9,740 nucleotides of DNA from Hyphomicrobiales bacterium (GTDB lineage: Bacteria > Pseudomonadota > Alphaproteobacteria > Rhizobiales > Aestuariivirgaceae): NCBI GenBank assembly GCA_012032065.1, contig JAAURV010000095.1:1-9740 (forward strand). The letters are read 5' to 3'. Shown piece by piece: positions 5,264 through 9,740 of this stretch. The notes beneath the pieces were generated by a model that was not told the origin of the DNA, ran no database searches, and worked only from the letters and a program-made list of their open reading frames with translations. The translations under genes and the position numbers were made by a program. Each line of letters begins with the position of its first letter. Within the stretch, counting starts at the first letter, position 1.

Positions 5264-5884
5264 ATGAGCGGCAGCATTCAAGTCACCGAGGAATATCTGT
5301 TTCCGTCCTTGGTGTGGTATGCGGATATTTCCGGCAGCGCCAAGATCAACAAGAAGCTGATCGCCGATATTGCCGCTCTCCGGGCCTCGAGCAAGTCGGT
5401 CAAGAAATCCAACGAACTCGGCTGGCACAGCCCGACCAACATGCACAAGCGCGGAGAATTCAAACCCTTGTGCGATGTCATCGATGGCATGGCCGGGACG
5501 ATCAAGGATTCAATGAAAGTGGGCAGCGACAGGCGTCTCATCATCGAGACCTTCTGGGTGAACGTAAACCCGAAACATGCCTACAACGCGCTTCACGATC
5601 ATCCCAACAGTGCAATATCCGGCGTCTACTACGTGCAGGTGGACGACAAGTCGGGCCAGCTCCGGTTCCGCGATCCGCGCGGCGCGAAGAGAATGGACCC
5701 CTGGCCAGTAGCCTCCGGCCAGAAGTCCGACATGCGTCACTGGGACCGGGTGAACTACAAGCCCGTCGCCGGACGGCTGATCATGTTTCCGAGCTGGCTT
5801 GAGCACGACGTCGAGCCGAATCTGTCGGACAACGAACGCATCTCCATCAGCTTCAACATGGTGTTCCGAAAATCCTCCGCCTGA
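5264..5884 (+). CDS. Putative 2OG-Fe(II) oxygenase (TIGR02466/PF13759-like)
   Basis: This 206-aa protein matches the family of putative 2-oxoglutarate- and Fe(II)-dependent oxygenases annotated as TIGR02466. Motifs are ETFWVNVNPKHAYNALHDHPNSAISGVYYVQ (in part: HDH at 111-113 and SGVYYV at 119-124), LRFRDPRG (133-140), FPSWLEHDVEPN (175-186, His181) and ERISISFNMVF (191-201, Arg192). In such double-stranded beta-helix enzymes the iron is held by an HxD/E...H triad and 2OG by a late Arg. Here H111 or H113, possibly D137, H181 and R192 are candidates; the HxH in place of HxD is noted. I chose ATG 5264 for GGGAG five bases upstream; an in-frame ATG at 5252 lacks a ribosome site, and the open frame back to 5090 is spurious. 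It has no signal peptide, so it is cytoplasmic. It probably lies in one transcript with the Gly-X-Y gene, a plausible substrate by inference. Confidence 0.85.
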   Translation: MSGSIQVTEEYLFPSLVWYADISGSAKINKKLIADIAALRASSKSVKKSNELGWHSPTNMHKRGEFKPLCDVIDGMAGTIKDSMKVGSDRRLIIETFWVNVNPKHAYNALHDHPNSAISGVYYVQVDDKSGQLRFRDPRGAKRMDPWPVASGQKSDMRHWDRVNYKPVAGRLIMFPSWLEHDVEPNLSDNERISISFNMVFRKSSA

Positions 5885-5891
5885 GTTAGCC

Positions 5892-6089
5892 TCACTGTAG
5901 GCCCGGCGACGCCACGTCGACGGTTTTGACAATCACGATCGCACTGAATTTGATCTTGGGCTTGGCCTTGGGTTTGGCGGCCGTGGTGTGAAGCCTGATG
6001 GCGAGCGGTTGATGGTTGCCGGTCGAGGCCGCAAGTGCCGCTTCCGGCAAGACCATCGCAAATGTGGCAAGTATTGCTATCGTGCGCAT
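5892..6089 (-). CDS. Small exported protein, paralogue of 6101-6310
   Basis: This 65-aa protein has a signal peptide (MRTIAILATFAMVLPEAALA, cleavage probably after ALA-A near residue 20). The short mature part reads HQPLAIRLHTTAAKPKAKPK and then a hydrophobic beta-like IKFSAIVIVKTVDVA. It resembles the protein encoded immediately upstream: both begin M(R/K)T(I/V)A, share a LAA cleavage region and A(I/L)RL, then AKPK.K, then IVK. ATG at 6089 is preceded by GGGAGG six bases away, so translation is very likely. It is convergent with the oxygenase gene, with seven bases between the stops, and second in a two-gene operon. No known family is recognised. Confidence 0.65.
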   Translation of the reverse strand: MRTIAILATFAMVLPEAALAASTGNHQPLAIRLHTTAAKPKAKPKIKFSAIVIVKTVDVASPGLQ

Positions 6090-6100
6090 GGCGTACCTCC

Positions 6101-6310
6101 CTACTGGCTGATCATCACTTCTTTGAGCTTGACGATCATGTATTGCTGCCGGTCGCGGCCAGCCTTGGCGGCCTTGGGCTTCGGCTTGGCGACAGTCGTG
6201 ACATGCGGAATGGTCAAGCGCAGGGCCGTGGTTGGATTAGCCTTCTGTGCGGCGAGCGTGGGCGAAGCCAGGATGGTGAGAGCGGCGGTAAGTGCGGCGA
6301 CGGTCTTCAT
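6101..6310 (-). CDS. Small exported protein, paralogue of 5892-6089
   Basis: This 69-aa protein has a signal peptide (MKTVAALTAALTILASPTLAA, cleavage probably near residue 20) and a short basic mature region: ALRLTIPHVTTVAKPKPK, then AAKAGRDRQQYMIVKLKEVMISQ. The ATG at 6310 has an ideal AGGAGG with a 5-nt spacer, which decides against the longer open frame reaching 6442 that lacks such a site. It is the first gene of an operon with its paralogue 11 bp downstream, which suggests a tandem duplication. The sequence pattern (secreted, proline/lysine hinge, short strand) matches no family I know; a periplasmic or surface peptide is the most that can be said. Confidence 0.68.
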   Translation of the reverse strand: MKTVAALTAALTILASPTLAAQKANPTTALRLTIPHVTTVAKPKPKAAKAGRDRQQYMIVKLKEVMISQ

Positions 6311-6413
6311 GGCAACCTCCTCTGTGGTTGACATGAGTATGCACAGTGAGCCCGAACCGGCGCTGAGTTGGCCGTTCATCACGCATTCATCCTCGAGTCC
6401 GGGACAATCAGCT

Positions 6414-6443
6414 TTGACAGCATTTTCTGGAAATGCTAGCATT
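6414..6443 (+). promoter_or_regulatory. vapBC promoter with palindromic operators
   Basis: TTGACA (6414-6419) and TAGCAT (6437-6442) are separated by 17 bp, a strong sigma-70-type promoter. The spacer holds a perfect inverted repeat AGCATTT-N5-AAATGCT (6419-6437), and a second palindrome AATGCTAGCATT (6432-6443) covers the -10 box. Three GCATT half-sites therefore overlap the promoter, as expected for autorepression by a VapB/VapC complex. The -10 box ends three bases before the first ATG of vapB, predicting a leaderless mRNA. Confidence 0.78.
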
Positions 6444-6445
6444 GT

Positions 6446-6682
6446 ATGATGACAACCCTTACGATCCGCAACCTCCCCGAATCCACCCGCCGCGCATTGA
6501 AGGCGCGGGCAAAACGCAACGCGCGTTCCACGGAAGCGGAGGTGCGGGCAATAATCGAGGAATCACTGTTTCCCCCGGATCGCGTGAAACTCGGCACGCT
6601 TCTCTATGAGTTCGGCAGGAAATATGGCCCAATCGAAATAGCGGAAGACGACTCCCCGGTTGAACCGGCGGATTTCTCGTGA
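6446..6682 (+). CDS. vapB: VapB/FitA-like antitoxin (ribbon-helix-helix)
   Basis: This 78-aa protein begins with a ribbon-helix-helix domain: strand TLTIRNLP (4-11), helix ESTRRALKARAKRN (12-25), and helix STEAEVRAIIEESL (28-41), the FitA/VapB type. The C-terminal part (VKLGTLLYEFGRKYGPIEIAE) is the toxin-wrapping segment seen in this class. It binds and blocks VapC and, as a complex, should bind the operators at 6419-6443. Two consecutive ATGs (6446 and 6449) are possible starts. The predicted transcription start falls near the second, and there is no Shine-Dalgarno sequence. Its stop overlaps the vapC start in GTGA, so the two are coupled. Confidence 0.9.
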   Translation: MMTTLTIRNLPESTRRALKARAKRNARSTEAEVRAIIEESLFPPDRVKLGTLLYEFGRKYGPIEIAEDDSPVEPADFS

Positions 6683-7098
6683 TCGTTCTCGATACAAATG
6701 TCATTTCAGAACCGCTGCGTGAAATTCCGAATCTGAATGTACGCACGTGGCTCGATACCCAGCTGGCCGACGATCTTTACCTCACCACGACCAGCTTGGC
6801 TGAATTGCAGGTGGGCGTCGCTATCATGCCTCATGGCAGGAAGCGCCTTCATTTGGAGGAGCGGTTGGCGGCGCTGCTTCAGAGACTCTTTGGTGAGCGT
6901 TTCCTCGCCGCAGATCGCAAGGTAGCTCTGATGCAAGCCGAGCTCGTTGCCCGTGCGCGCGCCAAAGGCGTGGCCATCAATTTTGCCGATGCCCAGATCG
7001 CCGCCATCGCCAATGCCCATGGATTTGCCGTTGCATCCCGCGATGTGGCTGTCTTCGAGGCCGCGGGTGTCGAGGTGATCAATCCGTGGATAGCTTGA
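6679..7098 (+). CDS. vapC: VapC/FitB-like PIN-domain ribonuclease toxin
   Basis: This 139-aa PIN-domain protein has the four expected acidic residues: Asp5 in VLDTNVISE, Glu42 in SLAELQVG, Asp104 in NFADAQIAAIA, and Asp122 in ASRDVAVFE. These bind Mg2+/Mn2+ in an RNA-cleaving site; known VapC toxins cut tRNA or rRNA, but the target here is unknown. The protein ends VEVINPWIA, typical of the FitB-like subgroup. The start is GTG at 6679, overlapping the vapB stop by four bases. The 3' end overlaps the start of the NAD(P)HX repair gene by 13 bp and also supplies that gene's Shine-Dalgarno sequence. No catalytic residue is missing, so it is probably functional. Confidence 0.92.
   Translation: MIVLDTNVISEPLREIPNLNVRTWLDTQLADDLYLTTTSLAELQVGVAIMPHGRKRLHLEERLAALLQRLFGERFLAADRKVALMQAELVARARAKGVAINFADAQIAAIANAHGFAVASRDVAVFEAAGVEVINPWIA
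7072..7080 (+). promoter_or_regulatory. Extended Shine-Dalgarno of the NAD(P)HX repair gene
   Basis: GAGGTGATC inside the end of vapC is a 9-base exact complement of the usual 16S rRNA 3' end and lies five bases before the GTG at 7086. It decides that start over the TTG at 7095. Confidence 0.65.
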
Positions 7099-8528
7099 GC
7101 ACCGAAATCCTCACGCCCGAACAAATGTACCGCGCCGATGCGCTGGCGGTGGAGCGGGGTGTTGCCTCGCTCAAGCTCATGGAGAATGCCGGTGCCGCTG
7201 TCGCGCGAGAGATCGTCAAGCGATACAAGAAATGCAAAGTCGCGGTCTTGTGCGGGCCGGGAAACAATGGTGGGGACGGGTTCGTTGTTGCGCGGCTGTT
7301 GAAGACCAAGGGCTGGCCCGTCAGCCTGTATTTGCTCGGTGAGAAGGAGGCATTGAAGGGCGATGCGGCGGCGATGGCGCGCAAATGGAAGGGCGCGGTC
7401 AGGCCGGTCGGTGACTTTGGAAAGCCTGGCCTCATCGTCGATGCGCTCTTCGGCGCCGGCCTTTCACGCGATTTCCCGGAGGAGCTTGCCGCGCGCATCA
7501 ATGGCGCAGGCGCGCCCATCGCTGCCGTCGACGTTCCCTCGGGCCTCGATGGCCTGACCGGACGCCCGCGCGGTGCCAGCGTGAGAGCCGATTTGACCAT
7601 CACCTTCTTTCGCAAGAAACCCGCGCATGTGATTCATCCAGGACGGAATTTCTGTGGCGAGATCGTCGTCGCGGAGATTGGAATTCCGCATGGGGTTTTG
7701 CAGGAGACTGGGTGGACGGCGAGCGAAAACACCGAGCCGGTTCTGCCACCGCTCGAAACCGGCACGCATAAATACCGGCGCGGCGCGGCGCTGATCTGGT
7801 CCGGCGGCGAGTTCGCGACCGGAGCCGCGCGTCTCGCTGCTCTCGCCGCAGCGCGTGTGGGCGCAGGAGTGGTGAGCATCGCGGGATCAACTGAAGCTCT
7901 TCGCATTCATGCAGCACATCTCTCGTCAATCATGCTGAGGCCGGCCGGCGATCTCCGCGGCTTGATGCACCTTCTCGGCGACGACAGGTTGCGCGCTTTC
8001 TGCATCGGTCCCGCGGCGGCCGCGAACGAACACACGCGCCGCTTGGTTCAAGCCACTCTCGAAACCCCAAACACATTCGCAATTGTGTTCGATGCGGACG
8101 CCCTTACTGCTTTCCAGAGTCAGCCTTCCCTTCTCTTCGACGGCATCAAGCAACGCCCCTGCGTAATGACACCACATGAAGGCGAGTTCACGCGGCTGTT
8201 CCCCGATCTCGTTAAAACTGGCGTCAACAAGATCGAGCGCACCAAAGAAGCCGCGAAACGCTCCGGAGCCGTCGTCCTCTTCAAAGGCCCCGACACGGTG
8301 ATCGCCGCACCCGACGGCCGCGCCATCGTCAACACCAACGGCTCGCCCAAACTGGCAACCGCGGGCTCTGGCGATGTGTTGGCGGGCATCATCACCGGCC
8401 TCATCGCGCAAGGTTTGGAAGCCTTCGAGGCGGCGGCAGCTGGCGCTTGGCTTCACGCCGATGCCGCCAATCGAAATCCGCGCCGCACGCTGATCGCCGA
8501 AGATCTGATCGAGGCAATCGGCCTCTGA
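7086..8528 (+). CDS. nnr: Bifunctional NAD(P)H-hydrate epimerase / ADP-dependent dehydratase
   Basis: This 480-aa fusion repairs NADHX and NADPHX, damaged hydrates of the cofactors. The N-terminal YjeF_N domain (about 1-215) is the epimerase, with EQMYRAD (12-18), the loop GPGNNGGDGF (57-66) and VDVPSGLDG (148-156). The C-terminal ribokinase-like domain (about 225-480) is the dehydratase, with HKYRRGAALIWSGG (228-241), AARVGAGVVSIAG, FDADAL (335-340), TPHEGEF (362-368) and the nucleotide-binding TAGSGDVLAGIITG (425-438). Length is normal for the fused form and no motif is lost. The start is GTG at 7086, inside the vapC 3' end, with an extended Shine-Dalgarno. Its stop shares one base with the ATG of the EamA gene. 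Gene order makes it part of the vapBC transcript unless it has a promoter within vapC. The protein is cytoplasmic. Confidence 0.96.
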   Translation: MDSLSTEILTPEQMYRADALAVERGVASLKLMENAGAAVAREIVKRYKKCKVAVLCGPGNNGGDGFVVARLLKTKGWPVSLYLLGEKEALKGDAAAMARKWKGAVRPVGDFGKPGLIVDALFGAGLSRDFPEELAARINGAGAPIAAVDVPSGLDGLTGRPRGASVRADLTITFFRKKPAHVIHPGRNFCGEIVVAEIGIPHGVLQETGWTASENTEPVLPPLETGTHKYRRGAALIWSGGEFATGAARLAALAAARVGAGVVSIAGSTEALRIHAAHLSSIMLRPAGDLRGLMHLLGDDRLRAFCIGPAAAANEHTRRLVQATLETPNTFAIVFDADALTAFQSQPSLLFDGIKQRPCVMTPHEGEFTRLFPDLVKTGVNKIERTKEAAKRSGAVVLFKGPDTVIAAPDGRAIVNTNGSPKLATAGSGDVLAGIITGLIAQGLEAFEAAAAGAWLHADAANRNPRRTLIAEDLIEAIGL

Positions 8529-9415
8529 TGCACCTCTTCGAGAGCCGCCTTTTCCTGCTGCTGACCACAGGCCTTCTGCTCGGCCTCTATTTCCCCATTG
8601 GCAAACTCGCGATGGCCGGCGGCGCCGATCCCATCATGTGGGCCGCGATGATTTCCATCGTGCCTGGCGCGCTGCTTCTCGTGGCGAACTTCATCGGAGA
8701 CAAATCGCCTTGGAAAACTAGCCACATCCCCTTCGGCATCGCAGCCGGGCTTCTCGCTTATGTTCTGCCCAACACGCTGGTGTTCGCCTCGATCCCGCAT
8801 ATCGGCAGCGGGCTCGTTTCGCTCTCGTTTGCTTTCTCCCCGGTTTTCACAGCGGCACTCTCCATGATTTTGAAGGTGCGCCCTCCGGACCGGCCATTGC
8901 TGGCAGGCGTGGCGCTTGGCTTTGCGGGCTTTGTGATCATAGCACTCGGGCGAACCGCGCTCTCGCCGGACAAGTTAAGTCTGTTCTGGCTCCTTGCAGC
9001 CGCTTTCATTCCGGTATCGCTTGCCGCAGGAAATGTGTTTCGCACCGCAGCCTGGCCCGCAGACATGACTCCGCTCCGCATGGCCGCGGTCGCCAACACG
9101 GGCGCAACAGTCCTCTTCCTTCCGCTCCTCGCTTTCGCCGCGAGAGACAACTGGCGCGAAACGCTCTCCGCCAACTCCGGTCTCGCCGCCCTTCAATGCC
9201 TCGTCTCCGCCGCGATGTTTGCCGTCTTCTTCCGCCTCCAGAAGGTCGGCGGCCCCACTTACCTCAGCCAGATCGGCTATGTCTCGGCGGCGGTCGGCCT
9301 TGCCGCCGGCGCAATCTTCCTGGGCGAACGCTACGGCTGGCCCGTCTGGGCCGGTGCTGCACTCATCGCATTGGGCGTCGCCGCCTCCAATTGGCCCGGC
9401 CAATCAAAGGCTTGA
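8528..9415 (+). CDS. EamA-family (DMT superfamily) transporter
   Basis: This 295-aa membrane protein has about ten hydrophobic segments in two halves, as in drug/metabolite transporters of the EamA type. The first half begins MHLFESRLFLLLTTGLLLGLYFPIGKLA. The end of each half carries the family pattern: SFAFSPVFTAALSMIL...LAGVALGFAGFVIIALG (about 98-140) and AAGAIFLGERYGWPVWAG with ALIALGVAASN (about 260-290). The substrate is unknown; relatives export metabolites or amino acids. The start at 8528 overlaps the nnr TGA by one base (TGATG), so translation by coupling is likely; only a weak GAGG lies 13 bases upstream. The longer frame from 8447 runs inside nnr and is not the start. It is the last gene of the vapBC-nnr cluster. 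Confidence 0.88.
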   Translation: MHLFESRLFLLLTTGLLLGLYFPIGKLAMAGGADPIMWAAMISIVPGALLLVANFIGDKSPWKTSHIPFGIAAGLLAYVLPNTLVFASIPHIGSGLVSLSFAFSPVFTAALSMILKVRPPDRPLLAGVALGFAGFVIIALGRTALSPDKLSLFWLLAAAFIPVSLAAGNVFRTAAWPADMTPLRMAAVANTGATVLFLPLLAFAARDNWRETLSANSGLAALQCLVSAAMFAVFFRLQKVGGPTYLSQIGYVSAAVGLAAGAIFLGERYGWPVWAGAALIALGVAASNWPGQSKA

Positions 9416-9432
9416 CCATGATCTTTTCTTCT

Positions 9433-9462
9433 CTGGCATCCCTAAAACCCCTCTGCTATAGA
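9433..9462 (+). promoter_or_regulatory. Probable tRNA-Leu promoter
   Basis: CTGGCA (9433-9438) and TATAGA (9457-9462) are separated by 18 bp, placing transcription start near 9470, about 30 bases before the tRNA. The -35 matches consensus at four of six bases and the -10 at five of six. Confidence 0.5.
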
Positions 9463-9500
9463 CCGCGCCCATTGTGATGGCCCGGGGCCTTTGGCAGCGC

Positions 9501-9585
9501 GCGGGCGTGGTGAAATTGGCAGACACGCAGGATTTAGGTTCCTGTGGGGAAACCCGTGGGGGTTCAAGTCCCTCCGCCCGCACCA
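9501..9585 (+). tRNA. tRNA-Leu (anticodon UAG), CCA encoded
   Basis: The acceptor stem GCGGGCG (9501-9507) pairs perfectly with CGCCCGC (9575-9581). The anticodon stem CAGGA (9528-9532) pairs with TCCTG (9540-9544) around the loop TTTAGGT, giving anticodon TAG at 9535-9537, which reads CUN leucine codons. A long variable arm (GGGGAAACCC, class II) confirms leucine, and the T arm has GGTTCAAGTCC. The discriminator is A, and CCA is encoded at 9583-9585. It lies 50 bp before tig. Confidence 0.97.
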
Positions 9586-9635
9586 GCGCGCCATTGTCCG
9601 TAGCCAAACTTTCACCTCGAGAAACGAGAACCGAC

Positions 9636-9740
9636 ATGCAAGTGACCGAAACCCTGAGCTCCGGCCTAAAGCGCGAATACAAGGTGGTGATGGCCGCCGC
9701 CGAACTGGGCCAAGAACTCGACGCAAAACTCGTGGAGCTC
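9636..9740 (+). CDS. tig: Trigger factor, N-terminal fragment (cut by window edge)
   Basis: Thirty-five codons are visible, beginning MQVTETLSSGLKREYKVVMA and matching the N-terminal ribosome-binding domain of trigger factor, the ribosome-associated chaperone with prolyl isomerase activity. The FRK ribosome-docking motif and the later domains lie beyond the window. The ATG at 9636 has only a weak purine-rich GAGAA upstream. The position just after tRNA-Leu suits a chromosomal housekeeping locus; it may be read from the tRNA promoter or from one in 9586-9635. Confidence 0.9.
   Translation, partial: MQVTETLSSGLKREYKVVMAAAELGQELDAKLVEL

Noticed and set aside
9404..9726. Minus-strand ORFs with motifs such as RAEGLEPPR and RRDLNPHG
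   Set aside because: These are the well-known false proteins produced by translating across the antisense of a tRNA-Leu gene; the tRNA at 9501-9585 explains them.

Overview
The window is GC-rich and looks like an alphaproteobacterial chromosome, most likely of the order Hyphomicrobiales (Rhizobiales). The clues are a tRNA-Leu(UAG) just ahead of a trigger-factor gene that begins MQVTETLSSGLKREYKVV, a fused NAD(P)HX repair gene, and abundant short operons with BrnT/BrnA and VapB/VapC modules. Genus cannot be told from the sequence alone.

Layout. (a) 1-1250, minus strand: the N-terminal part of an acyl-CoA dehydrogenase family gene and an unrecognised five-helix membrane protein. (b) 1350-3003: a complete IS1380-family insertion sequence with 16-bp perfect terminal inverted repeats, an intact 460-aa DDE transposase and imperfect 4-bp flanking repeats. 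(c) 3004-4362: an imperfect palindromic intergenic repeat, a brnTA toxin-antitoxin operon with a near-consensus promoter, and a small lipoprotein with a TTG start. (d) 4363-5884, plus strand: a long leader holding an 11-bp-phased array of TGAC/GTCA half-sites, a secreted protein made of 19 consecutive Gly-X-Y triplets (mostly Gly-Asn-Glu), a strong hairpin, and a 2OG-Fe(II) oxygenase-like gene. (e) 5892-6310, minus strand: two tandem paralogous small exported proteins, convergent with the oxygenase. (f) 6414-9415, plus strand: a vapBC toxin-antitoxin pair overlapping a bifunctional NAD(P)H-hydrate epimerase/dehydratase gene, which in turn overlaps an EamA-type transporter gene; this looks like one operon. 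(g) 9433-9740: tRNA-Leu(UAG) with its promoter, then the start of tig.

Regions a, f (from nnr onward) and g read as ordinary chromosomal backbone. The stretch from about 1350 to 7098 reads as accessory DNA: an IS, two toxin-antitoxin modules, a palindromic repeat and several small unknown secreted proteins. The most unusual part is region d. A low-complexity, signal-peptide-bearing Gly-X-Y repeat protein lies next to an enzyme of a protein-hydroxylase-like superfamily, with a hairpin between them and a phased operator-like array upstream. I infer a possible precursor/modifying-enzyme pair; that function is a hypothesis.
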